IMG/VR virus record: IMGVR_UViG_3300029286_000009
Coordinates: 1-64,000 of that record
Strand: one strand, 5' to 3'
Origin: a virus
DNA length: 64,000 nt
Below, one piece after another: positions 35,933 to 43,112 of this stretch (its first letter is position 1; every line of letters begins with the position of its first letter). The notes under the pieces are model-generated. The model was not told the origin of the DNA. It was given only the letters and a program-made list of their open reading frames with translations, and searched no databases. The translations under genes were made by a program, and so were the position numbers.

Positions 35933-36873
35933 GAATACTAATGCATACCCCCAACTATGTCGACAGCTCGGCGTGCTCAATCGTTGACGGCTTGCTGTCG
36001 TTAGGACACGTTGTTTATAATACTCGTGGACAATTAAACTATGGGGAGGCTTATGATGGTCGGTCTCTCTATGATTTGTATCTCATGGCAGATACAGACG
36101 ATGTAATAATGGCACGTGAACTCTCCGGTAAAAAACGCCCCCGTGTAGTTATACACGCACACGATAGATGGACTGATTATTTGTATGCACCAGATAGTCC
36201 GATAAAGCCTGTCCCGAATATTGAATGTGACCTCATGTTTGTAAGGGATTTAGATGAAACAGTGTGGGGAAAGCGTTCATATCCTGTAATCTCATTAGAT
36301 TATGCCATTGAAAGACGCTACATGGAAGCTTGTGATAAATTTCGTGACCTACCACGAGAGAATAAAATGGTTTTTTATGGCACTCTTACTACCGCTCGTC
36401 GCAATTTTTACTTAGATAAAGTACGTAATGCAGGACTAAGTGTTCAGTATGGTAAGTATAAGTTTAATCAGCCAGATGATAAATGGTCACAATGGATACA
36501 CGGGCGGTATACACATGACGAGAATTACTATAAGGCTCTGTGCCAATCTATGTTCGCCTTTGCCCCGCTTGGTGCGGGGTCGAGCTGTTTTCGCCACATG
36601 GAAGCTTATGCGGCGGGGTGCATTCCTGTTATTCAGCAGTACCCAGAGGATATTGTAGGATTGTGGAAATTTGAGGACGAATTTAATTGCATTATGTGGA
36701 AGAACGAGTATGAACTTATTAGTAAGTTGGTGCATTATATGAACCACCCCGAAGAAGCAGAACAGTTAAGACAACAATGCTTTGATTACGGGCAAGAACA
36801 TTTATTATCCAAACATCTTGCTGAATATATGCTGGAGAATATCGAGGAGGTTAAGTTTTGGAATTATCGATAG
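35929..36873 (+). CDS. Glycosyltransferase-like protein (CgeB-type GT-B)
   Basis: I place the start at TTG 35929, which overlaps the previous TGA and has AAAGGGTGG seven bases upstream. A GTG at 35884 would add 15 residues. The N-terminus LRILMHTPNYVDSSACSIVDGL is a Rossmann start with a glycine-poor loop. The C-terminal half has MFAFAPLGAGSSCFRHMEAYAAGCIPVI, the donor-site signature of GT-B enzymes in the CgeB/GT4 group. The closing segment is VHYMNHPEEAEQLRQQC. It has 314 residues. The substrate is unknown. It belongs to the run of five glycosyltransferase genes between 30573 and 37661. Confidence 0.65.
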   Translation: MRILMHTPNYVDSSACSIVDGLLSLGHVVYNTRGQLNYGEAYDGRSLYDLYLMADTDDVIMARELSGKKRPRVVIHAHDRWTDYLYAPDSPIKPVPNIECDLMFVRDLDETVWGKRSYPVISLDYAIERRYMEACDKFRDLPRENKMVFYGTLTTARRNFYLDKVRNAGLSVQYGKYKFNQPDDKWSQWIHGRYTHDENYYKALCQSMFAFAPLGAGSSCFRHMEAYAAGCIPVIQQYPEDIVGLWKFEDEFNCIMWKNEYELISKLVHYMNHPEEAEQLRQQCFDYGQEHLLSKHLAEYMLENIEEVKFWNYR

Positions 36874-37661
36874 TTGTTTGTGGCTCGAATGACAATTATG
36901 GTGGAGAGATATATCGAGAAGTAGAAACTACTCCTACTTCCCCGTTTAAGGAACGTTGCCGAAGGTGTCTTTTTACAATTGACTACGCTTTTTCCTCTAT
37001 TGATTATGAAGTAATATTTGTGGTATGGAATGAAGATCCCACTAGAGAGTCTTTACTGGAATGGGATTTTCTAAGGCATCCCCGTGTGAGGGTAGTTGTT
37101 GTGCCACCTGAACTTGCTAAAAGTGTAGAATCAGATAGGCAATTCCATGAAACATGGGCTAAGAATGTGGGCATCCGGCGGGCGAAGTCGGATGTTATTC
37201 TATGTACAAACCCTGACGTTCTATGGCTGCACCCCTTTGACAGGAAAGCACTAAGTAGTTCTTCGGCAACAATAGCACACAGATGGACAGTTAACATAGG
37301 TATCTTAGATGTGGGTCTGGATATTAAAGCAATGCAGTTATATGTAAATAACCCTGCAGTAAGGCGTAATCCGGATTGGAATTCTAATGGTGATTTCACT
37401 ATGATGCCTAAGGAACTATGGTATAAGTTAGAGGGATTATCTACCCCTAAACAAGAATCAATAGCAGGCGTTGACATGTGGCAGATAGAGCGGGCGAAGC
37501 AGTTGATGGGAAACTACTTTGGGTATAAACACAGTATATGGCATGTTGAACACCCAGGAAAACCGCTTCAGAGCGGGTATGGTCAAACAATTATACATCC
37601 TAAGTGGGGCTTTCCGGATGTTAAACTAGAAGAATGGTGCGATGGAGTAAGTAATGGCTAA
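36858..37661 (+). CDS. GT-A glycosyltransferase-like protein
   Basis: The start is TTG with GAGGAGGTTAAGT upstream, inside the end of the preceding gene. The N-terminus LSIVVCGSNDNYGG and YEVIFVVWNEDP fit a GT-A nucleotide-binding half. SDVILCTNPDVLWLHPFD occupies the D-x-D position, and SIAGVDMWQIERAKQLMG resembles the galactosyltransferase-type C-terminal motif with a catalytic Asp. It has 267 residues. The donor is unknown. It closes the first glycosyltransferase run and is followed by a small unknown gene and an ADP-ribosylglycohydrolase. Confidence 0.65.
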   Translation: MELSIVVCGSNDNYGGEIYREVETTPTSPFKERCRRCLFTIDYAFSSIDYEVIFVVWNEDPTRESLLEWDFLRHPRVRVVVVPPELAKSVESDRQFHETWAKNVGIRRAKSDVILCTNPDVLWLHPFDRKALSSSSATIAHRWTVNIGILDVGLDIKAMQLYVNNPAVRRNPDWNSNGDFTMMPKELWYKLEGLSTPKQESIAGVDMWQIERAKQLMGNYFGYKHSIWHVEHPGKPLQSGYGQTIIHPKWGFPDVKLEEWCDGVSNG

Positions 37662-37944
37662 AATAGCACTAGTATTTGAAAGAATTTATGTAGATAAACT
37701 AGGAGATATATTTACACCGCATGAATTAACAATGTTATCAGGGTATTTAGAAGCTGTAAAAAAGATTGGGGATGACTATTGGTACATTATGAAAGAACCC
37801 AATAGCATTACCAATATGTTTCTTTTTATTAACGAAATGCCTAGTAGTGCTAGAGAAAATATACGAAAGATGCACATTATTAGGTATACTGACCACGCAA
37901 CTATGGCATTGAACTCGGGCGAGGTAATTACAGGAGGTTGTTGA
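37654..37944 (+). CDS. Small unknown protein, 96 aa
   Basis: The ATG overlaps the preceding gene by eight bases, and the stop TGA overlaps the next start (TGATG). The protein is mixed alpha/beta with a hydrophobic strand IALVFERIYV and a helix LTMLSGYLEAVKKIG. It has one cysteine at the end and no signal peptide. I recognise no family. Translational coupling to the ADP-ribosylglycohydrolase gene suggests the two may act together, but nothing in the sequence shows how. Confidence 0.5.
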   Translation: MAKIALVFERIYVDKLGDIFTPHELTMLSGYLEAVKKIGDDYWYIMKEPNSITNMFLFINEMPSSARENIRKMHIIRYTDHATMALNSGEVITGGC

Positions 37945-38753
37945 TGCTAGGAGCAATTATTGGTGATATTATAGGTAGTCCTTACGAGTGGAACTATATT
38001 AAGACAACAGAATTTCCTTTATTTTCTGACGAGTCTTACGTAACAGACGACAGTATACTAACAGTAGCCACAGCCGATGCTATACTGTCGGGTAATTCTT
38101 TTGAGAGCAAATACCGGGAGTATGTAACTAAATATCCGTACGCGGGATATGGTAGTAATTTTTATAAGTGGGCAGTTACACCTAATTCGCCTCCCGGAGA
38201 ATCTTATGGTAACGGCTCAGCGATGCGTGTTAGTCCAGTAGGGTGGGCGTGCAATTGTTACAATAAGATGCTTAGCATGGCGATTGAGAGTGCCTCTTGT
38301 TCTCACGGACATGTAGAGGGCATTAAAGGTGCGTGTTTTGTTGCACGGGCCATAATGGCAAGTGGGCATTCCGAATTATCAAAGGATGTTCTTAAAGAGT
38401 ATTTGTGTAAGCATTACCCTTCTTATGATTTGGATATATCCTTGGACGAAATTCGCCCCACATATACCATGGACGAAAGGTGTCAGGGGACTGTGCCCCA
38501 GGCTTTCCGTTGTTTCTACGAAGCCAATTCATTTGAAGAAACTGTAAGATTGGCTGTATCATTAGGTGGTGACAGTGACACACTCGCTTGCATTGCAGGG
38601 TCTATTGCTGAAACTCTTTATGAGATACCCGATGAAATTGCAACAAAGGCATATGTTATTTTTTATAAAAGGTGCCCAGAACTTAATCCGATTGTGGTCG
38701 AATTTATGAATAAATATGTTAGACCAATTAACGAGGATTGGTCTCGGAGGTAA
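37944..38753 (+). CDS. ADP-ribosylglycohydrolase family protein (DraG-like)
   Basis: I choose ATG 37944 because AGGAGG stands six bases upstream; TTG codons at 37938 and 37941 lie too close to it. The 269-residue protein starts GAIIGDIIGSPYEW, the family opening. It has the metal-site motifs VTDDS near residue 35 and LGGDSDT near 207-213, plus GNGSAMRVSPVGW and SHGHVEGIKGA in between. These motifs bind two magnesium ions and remove ADP-ribose from modified Arg, Ser or related targets. In a phage it may reverse host or phage ADP-ribosylation, or process ADP-ribose-containing products. The target is unknown. Confidence 0.85.
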   Translation: MLGAIIGDIIGSPYEWNYIKTTEFPLFSDESYVTDDSILTVATADAILSGNSFESKYREYVTKYPYAGYGSNFYKWAVTPNSPPGESYGNGSAMRVSPVGWACNCYNKMLSMAIESASCSHGHVEGIKGACFVARAIMASGHSELSKDVLKEYLCKHYPSYDLDISLDEIRPTYTMDERCQGTVPQAFRCFYEANSFEETVRLAVSLGGDSDTLACIAGSIAETLYEIPDEIATKAYVIFYKRCPELNPIVVEFMNKYVRPINEDWSRR

Positions 38754-38755
38754 GA

Positions 38756-39097
38756 ATGAAAAGAATGCAGAGAATTTATCGTTATGAATGCCCGGATTGT
38801 GGGTGGGTAGCTTTTAGGGCTGAGCTTGTAAACGGGCTGATGTGCTCAAGTTGTGGGTGTCTGGATAAACCCCTTGTGTCCACAGAAGAGCGCGCGTATG
38901 AAATACCGGATGAACAGTATCAAGAGTTTGAGAAAGCGAAAGAACTTGCCAGCAGATTGGTGGCGGGGGAGAGTATGGACGATATCACGAAAGAAATAGA
39001 TATATTAAGTGGGCTGCAAGATTTCCCCATGCCGATAAGGTGTATTAGCTCTTGTGCGGCGGCATATGTGACAGAAGCAACGAGAAAGATATACTAA
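38756..39097 (+). CDS. Small zinc-ribbon protein, 113 aa
   Basis: The start ATG 38756 follows CGGAGGTAAGA. The N-terminal 40 residues form a zinc ribbon, with CPDCGW and CSSCGC knuckles. The rest is acidic and helical (DEQYQEFEKAKELASRLV) and ends with a Cys/Ala-rich stretch. No known family is evident beyond the ribbon. Such proteins often bind nucleic acid or other proteins. The stop TAA overlaps the start of a 35-residue membrane peptide. Confidence 0.5.
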   Translation: MKRMQRIYRYECPDCGWVAFRAELVNGLMCSSCGCLDKPLVSTEERAYEIPDEQYQEFEKAKELASRLVAGESMDDITKEIDILSGLQDFPMPIRCISSCAAAYVTEATRKIY

Positions 39098-39204
39098 TGT
39101 TAGAAACTTTGACAAATATCTACAGATTCTTTTTTGGTGCATGTGTAACAGTCGCGGTGGTTTATCTGCTGTGGTGTATTCACCATTATTATAAGGGGCA
39201 GTGA
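39097..39204 (+). CDS. Single-pass membrane micro-protein, 35 aa
   Basis: The ATG overlaps the previous TAA (TAATG), and the stop TGA is one base before the next ATG, so the frame fits exactly into the operon. The peptide has a hydrophobic segment FFFGACVTVAVVYLLWCI flanked by polar ends (N-terminal MLETLTN, C-terminal HHYYKGQ). This is a likely single transmembrane helix. The function is unknown. Exact packing between two coupled genes is the main reason for calling it. Confidence 0.5.
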   Translation: MLETLTNIYRFFFGACVTVAVVYLLWCIHHYYKGQ

Positions 39205-39205
39205 T

Positions 39206-39907
39206 ATGGATTTGGTTGAACGCGTAGATAGTTTAGTTGGAAAAGATTCTGCTATATTAGTGCACGGGATAGGTTGTCAAGAATTTATTGATTATTTGTA
39301 CGATGACCAGAATGATGTTCCTACTGATATGGTAGAGTTCGGCACAGAACTATTTAATCGCTATGCAAGAATTATTTATAGGATTACGAACTACATTAAA
39401 CCTAAAACAATCGTGGAAATAGGCACACGCGAAGGCAGGTCTACCGACGCTTTTACTAGAGTAGTAGCAACCACAGACGGGCACGTGTATAGTTTTGACC
39501 CCGTTAGACAAAAAACCTTCGTATCTGATGCTGGCAAAGCACACTGGACATTCCATGAGATGAAAGGTGAGGAAGGTTACCAGGAGCACGCCGATGGTAT
39601 AGGATTGATAGACTTGCTTTATATCGATTGTGATCCGCATTCTTTAGAGAACACTAGAATTTGGCTGAACAATTACTGGATAAAGCAGTTGCGACGCGGA
39701 GGCTATTTATTGATGGACGATGCTTGTCCTCAACATGATACGGTAGTCGCAGATAAGAATTATGACGGAGTATGGAGAATACTTAAAGATTACGGTGTTC
39801 TTAGTGGCTTATTAGAGTTCCTTGCTGGTAATAATAATATTGAATATGCGTTTACCGTTTTTAATAACCATAGAAACGGGTTTGCGGTTGTAAAAATAAA
39901 GGAGTAG
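39206..39907 (+). CDS. Class I SAM-dependent methyltransferase
   Basis: AAGGGGCAGTGAT precedes the ATG. The SAM-binding Rossmann motif is TIVEIGTREGRSTDAF at about residue 70, followed by HVYSFDPV as the acidic strand. IGLIDLLYIDCDPHSLENT and RRGGYLLMDDAC supply motifs IV-VI. The D-x-D / D-D pattern with His is like the metal-dependent TylF and cephalosporin hydroxylase group, which methylate sugar hydroxyls. It has 233 residues. In this neighbourhood a sugar O-methyltransferase is likely, though the acceptor is unknown. Confidence 0.7.
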   Translation: MDLVERVDSLVGKDSAILVHGIGCQEFIDYLYDDQNDVPTDMVEFGTELFNRYARIIYRITNYIKPKTIVEIGTREGRSTDAFTRVVATTDGHVYSFDPVRQKTFVSDAGKAHWTFHEMKGEEGYQEHADGIGLIDLLYIDCDPHSLENTRIWLNNYWIKQLRRGGYLLMDDACPQHDTVVADKNYDGVWRILKDYGVLSGLLEFLAGNNNIEYAFTVFNNHRNGFAVVKIKE

Positions 39908-39909
39908 GA

Positions 39910-40779
39910 ATGGATAAATTTACAGTAAGAGAGGTTAGTAATAGCTATACTTTTTTTAATCCAAACCCTAAGGCAAAATATGGTTTGGCTTTTACATTTT
40001 GGTATTCAAATATTGCAGACATGATTTTTGCTTGTGAGCTAATACGGCGGGAATGGATAAATCAAGAGTTAATTGACGTATCAGTAGGTTCTTTTGCTAC
40101 TTTATCTCCGGAAGATATTGCTAGATTGAGCAAGGTGGTTAACTATATTGTCAAAGTGGATGAGGATAGGGGGCATTTTGATGGCACGTCTTCTAACTGC
40201 AACGGGGCTATGTACCCCTTGATGACTAATAACGAACTGCAGACAGTAGCTCACACTGACGCTGACGTTCCTTGGCTCAACCAGTCTTATTTTTTTGGGC
40301 TCGCGAAAATGTTAGAGGACTCAGGTAAACTGATATTAACTTCTCAGGATACATATCTTTATGATATGGAAACCTTGAAGACCTCTATCTATACAGGGCA
40401 CGACATAGACCAGCGTCGGCAGTTTGGGTCTATGTTTTTTCTTAATAGAATTAAAGCTATAGAGTCAGGATACTTTCCTTTTGTTCTGGAGGGGCATTTC
40501 GAAAGAGATAGATTTACACACTTTGAAAGGCTCGGATTCACAGTGGATAATGATGCTATCATCCTCAAGAGAGCACCAATAGATAATGACCTACCAAACA
40601 ATTTTTTATATAGTTTTGACATAAATCTAGGGGTGGTACATCAAACAAATTGCGTGGAATCGCCTGAAGAAAACGATAGAAAAATTAGACTGTTACAGCT
40701 TATGTATACAGATGCGTGGGAAGATATGACGGTGGGGTATAAACATCACTTCAATCCTAAATCACCTAGGAAGAGATAA
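39910..40779 (+). CDS. Probable GT-A glycosyltransferase-like protein
   Basis: AAAGGAGTAGGA precedes the ATG. The protein (289 residues) has GLAFTFWYSNIADMIFACEL near the N-terminus and VAHTDADVPWLNQSYFFG near residue 115, a plausible D-x-D metal site. GLAKMLEDSG and an acidic, aromatic C-terminal half follow. The family match is not certain. Its place next to a methyltransferase in the glycan island supports a sugar-transfer role. It is the last gene before a promoter-containing gap. Confidence 0.45.
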   Translation: MDKFTVREVSNSYTFFNPNPKAKYGLAFTFWYSNIADMIFACELIRREWINQELIDVSVGSFATLSPEDIARLSKVVNYIVKVDEDRGHFDGTSSNCNGAMYPLMTNNELQTVAHTDADVPWLNQSYFFGLAKMLEDSGKLILTSQDTYLYDMETLKTSIYTGHDIDQRRQFGSMFFLNRIKAIESGYFPFVLEGHFERDRFTHFERLGFTVDNDAIILKRAPIDNDLPNNFLYSFDINLGVVHQTNCVESPEENDRKIRLLQLMYTDAWEDMTVGYKHHFNPKSPRKR

Positions 40780-40835
40780 TGCGTTATCCACAATTTGTTT
40801 CTAGACCAGAGATAATTACTTACGGAATTATTCAC

Positions 40836-40865
40836 TTGACAAAAGCAATCCCTCCGTAGTATATT
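40836..40865 (+). promoter_or_regulatory. Sigma-70-like promoter before the Panacea locus
   Basis: A consensus -35 TTGACA (40836-40841) is followed after 18 bases by TATATT (40860-40865). TATTAT at 40862 with a 20-base spacer is the alternative -10. The bases after the -10, TATAGTAGAG, match those after the promoter motif at 61507 (TTATAGTAGAG). It is the most canonical promoter in the window and lies in the only long gap within the glycan island. Confidence 0.65.
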
Positions 40866-40897
40866 ATAGTAGAGAATGACGACGAGAGGAAATGAAA

Positions 40898-40951
40898 ATG
40901 CTGGCTCCTTTCGTTGGAACTATCGTAAAGTTTGCGATGGTGAACGGATGA
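40898..40951 (+). CDS. Hydrophobic micro-ORF upstream of Panacea gene
   Basis: ATG 40898 has GAGAGGA seven bases upstream and encodes the 17-residue peptide MLAPFVGTIVKFAMVNG. ATG 40892 would add two residues but is too close to the ribosome site. The peptide is hydrophobic with one Lys, like small membrane-active peptides. Its TGA overlaps the next ATG (ATGA), implying coupling. It sits about 30 bases after a consensus promoter. It may be a toxin or leader peptide, or simply chance. Confidence 0.3.
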   Translation: MLAPFVGTIVKFAMVNG

Positions 40952-41025
40952 TCGCTGTGATAAAAGGAGTGGCAGGAAAGAGATTGAGCTATAAACCTTT
41001 GGCTGGAGGCGGACTGAATAACTAG
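40948..41025 (+). CDS. Basic micro-ORF upstream of Panacea gene
   Basis: This 25-residue frame starts at an ATG overlapping the preceding micro-ORF stop. It has a hydrophobic start (MIAVIKGVAG), a basic middle (KRLSYK) and a Gly-rich end. No family is recognisable. It is listed because the ATGA coupling is the same as between most real genes in this genome. The alternative is that 40870-41108 is a long untranslated leader or a small RNA gene; I see no clear fold. Confidence 0.25.
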   Translation: MIAVIKGVAGKRLSYKPLAGGGLNN

Positions 41026-41108
41026 CTTTCTGACAGAATCAAGAACATCGCTTATTCAGAGTGTGCATAAATATCTTGACGTATCACATGAAGAGGAGGA
41101 ACTCTTAC

Positions 41109-41570
41109 ATGATTACTGCAAACGAGGTCGCTGATTATATCCTTTGTCAATTTCGAGAAAAAGGTGTGCCAATATATCATCTAAAACTTCAGAAACTCGT
41201 CTATTATGTACAGGCATGGTTCTTAGCAATATATGATGAGGCCCTGTTTGGAGAGCCCCTTCAGGCGTGGATTCATGGAGCGGTGCAACCCGATCTTTAT
41301 AAGAGGTTTAGACGCTATCAGTGGGACCCCATAGATTACACACCCGTAATCTGTCCGAATTTTGAAGACGAAGACATTCCGAAGCACATAGATAAGGTTT
41401 TAGGCGTGTATGGAGGTTACGCGGCAAGGCAACTGGAGTTGATGATGCACGATGAAGAACCGTGGAAGAATGCTAGACAGGGACTTGCTGAACTTGAAGC
41501 TGGAACCCAAGAAATATCTCATGACGACATGAAAACATATTACCGAAGAATCGGGAGAAAGCAGGGGTGA
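41109..41570 (+). CDS. panA: Panacea-domain (DUF4065, SocA/GepA-like) antitoxin
   Basis: ATG 41109 has AGGAGGA eight bases upstream; in-frame upstream codons lack a site. The 153-residue protein has the family opening TANEVADYILCQF and the signature LKLQKLVYYVQAWFLAIY. GEPLQAWIHGAVQPDLYKRF, near HDEEPWKNARQG and the ending ISHDDMKTYYRR follow in the expected order. Panacea proteins are antitoxins that neutralise many unrelated toxins, or adaptors that deliver proteins to proteases. A toxin is usually adjacent. No standard toxin gene is visible here, only micro-ORFs upstream and a short frame downstream. It has its own promoter. Confidence 0.8.
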   Translation: MITANEVADYILCQFREKGVPIYHLKLQKLVYYVQAWFLAIYDEALFGEPLQAWIHGAVQPDLYKRFRRYQWDPIDYTPVICPNFEDEDIPKHIDKVLGVYGGYAARQLELMMHDEEPWKNARQGLAELEAGTQEISHDDMKTYYRRIGRKQG

Positions 41571-41711
41571 AATGGCGAGGAAACTTTTGAGCAGCTCCCT
41601 TTAATTCTTCGGGATGACTTACGAACTTCTGACTTCTTTTGCGGAATACAAGATGAGCTTAGAGTGCTCGCAGATGAAGTCCATAATACTATTCAAAACA
41701 ATATACCGTGA
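41571..41711 (+). pseudogene. In-frame coding-like continuation after the Panacea stop
   Basis: After TGA 41568-41570 the same frame stays open for 46 codons to TGA 41709-41711. It encodes NGEETFEQLPLILRDDLRTS, then DFFCGIQDELRVLADEVHNT, ending in IQNNIP. This reads like a real amphipathic helical protein, and there is no usable ATG, GTG or TTG near its start. It may be the decayed or separated remainder of a longer gene, a C-terminal extension reached by UGA readthrough, or the 3' remnant of a lost partner gene. Confidence 0.35.
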
Positions 41712-41718
41712 GGATACG

Positions 41719-41787
41719 ATGAATAAGAAACAGACCAAAGCCAAGAATCGTCCATCAGCAGTCGCTTCAGCCGCGACTAGGAAGTAG
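41719..41787 (+). CDS. Basic micro-protein, 22 aa
   Basis: ATG 41719 has GAGGATAC upstream and opens a frame for MNKKQTKAKNRPSAVASAAT plus two residues (RK). The peptide is strongly basic. Its stop is ten bases before the next gene, whose site AGAGGCAGT follows at once. I recognise no family. It could be a small nucleic-acid-binding peptide or a chance frame in the 41571-41796 gap, which otherwise holds only the Panacea continuation. Confidence 0.3.
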   Translation: MNKKQTKAKNRPSAVASAATRK

Positions 41788-41796
41788 AGAGGCAGT

Positions 41797-42570
41797 ATGA
41801 ATCTTGATAAATTTAGGCGTAGTTTCCACTCTAAGGTATTGTCTAAGGCTAATGAATTACAGCCCCTAACGCACATATGGGGGACGAACAGCCCGCTGAT
41901 ACAACATACTATCAACCTAGCCGTTTCGTGTCTTGAGGACGGCGAGGCTTATTTTGAAGTAGGCTGTCTTTATGGGTCGTCTTTGGCGGCGGCATGCGTA
42001 AATAATGAAGATAAATATAAGTATGCCTGGGATATAAAATACGAAAAGAATGCGTTCGAAGTAATTAATAATCAGGCTAATAGAATAAAGGCACATGAAG
42101 GAGATTTCTTTGAAGAAAACCCCCGCTTACCTTTGGAGGAGTTTATAAAGAGACCAGTAGGGGTGTATTACTACGATGCAGACCACTCACATGAGGCAAC
42201 ACTAAAGGCACTTTGCAAGATTATACCACATCTTTCAGACAATGCTCTGATTATAATGGATGATTTGGAATACGGCTCAGTCTATAATTCTTGGCGTAAA
42301 TTTGCTAGAGAGCATAGTGGTAACTTCACCGTAGTTCACGAATTTTGGACACCCGACAAGTTTATAGCTTGCACAAAGGGTTACAAAGATGAATGGTGGG
42401 ACGCATGCGGTATCATGGAGTATGAGAAAGAGTTTAAAGAGGAAGATGAGGATGTTGCTAACCGGTCGGTGCAGATATGGCACGGCATGGGTGAGTATAA
42501 AGATCGGCACGGTACTTTGCACCCGAGAGAGTTTAAATATATCCATGGAAAAGAAGAACAGAGGGCATAG
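41797..42570 (+). CDS. Class I SAM-dependent methyltransferase
   Basis: AGAGGCAGT precedes the ATG. The SAM-binding motif is AYFEVGCLYGSSLAAACV near residue 50, with YKYAWDIKYEKNA as the acidic strand. GVYYYDADHSHEATLKAL and NALIIMDDLEYGSV follow as metal and catalytic segments. The layout matches methyltransferase family 24-like enzymes found in polysaccharide clusters. The C-terminus from about residue 205 is acidic with several Glu and Asp runs. It has 257 residues. It probably methylates a sugar, although the acceptor is not visible. Confidence 0.65.
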   Translation: MNLDKFRRSFHSKVLSKANELQPLTHIWGTNSPLIQHTINLAVSCLEDGEAYFEVGCLYGSSLAAACVNNEDKYKYAWDIKYEKNAFEVINNQANRIKAHEGDFFEENPRLPLEEFIKRPVGVYYYDADHSHEATLKALCKIIPHLSDNALIIMDDLEYGSVYNSWRKFAREHSGNFTVVHEFWTPDKFIACTKGYKDEWWDACGIMEYEKEFKEEDEDVANRSVQIWHGMGEYKDRHGTLHPREFKYIHGKEEQRA

Positions 42571-43104
42571 ATGACACTATTAGTGCAACCAGAAATGGGA
42601 AGGTATTCCTACGGTGCTCCCATTGTTAGAAAATGGGGCGGAGAAACAACACGATGTATAATAGGGGCTTTTTGCTCTATAGCAGAAAATGTACAGGTTG
42701 CTTTAGGTGGGAATCACACAGTAGATTGGATTTCAACATTTCCTTTTCCAGCATTTTTTGAAGGATTCGGGGGTATTTTCTACCCTGGATTAGGTACCAA
42801 AGGAGATGTGATAATTGGGAATGATGTTTGGATAGGAATCAATGTTTCTATATTATCTGGGTCGGTTGTTGGGGATGGGTGTGCCGTTGGTGCCGACGCA
42901 GTGATTGCGGGGCATATTCCTGCTTATAGTGTTGTGGTTGGTAACCCTGCCAGGGTTATTAGAAAGCGATTCACTGATGAGCAAATAGCACAGCTACTAA
43001 AAATTAAATGGTGGGACTGGGAGATAGAAAAGATTTTAGAGAATGTGCCCTTACTGTTGAGTCCAAATATAGATGAATTTATAACGAAACATCAGCTTAT
43101 GTAG
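42571..43104 (+). CDS. Hexapeptide-repeat O-acetyltransferase (CatB/Vat-like)
   Basis: The ATG directly follows the preceding stop. The protein has the left-handed beta-helix hexapeptide pattern: IIGAFCSIAENVQVALGG, then VIIGNDVWIGINVSILSG, then VVGDGCAVGADAVIAGHIPA. The catalytic loop NHTVDWISTFPF matches CatB and Vat-type acetyltransferases, in which the His activates the acceptor hydroxyl. YSVVVGNPARVIRKRF is the standard end of the helix. At 177 residues it lacks large extensions. Given the neighbours, O-acetylation of a sugar is more likely than antibiotic modification. Confidence 0.8.
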   Translation: MTLLVQPEMGRYSYGAPIVRKWGGETTRCIIGAFCSIAENVQVALGGNHTVDWISTFPFPAFFEGFGGIFYPGLGTKGDVIIGNDVWIGINVSILSGSVVGDGCAVGADAVIAGHIPAYSVVVGNPARVIRKRFTDEQIAQLLKIKWWDWEIEKILENVPLLLSPNIDEFITKHQLM

Positions 43105-43112
43105 AGGCAGTA

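Noticed and set aside
40779-40859. A 26-codon frame starting at a TAATG after the 39910 gene
   Set aside because: It runs through the -35 of the TTGACA promoter, lacks a ribosome site and has no family. It may be chance.
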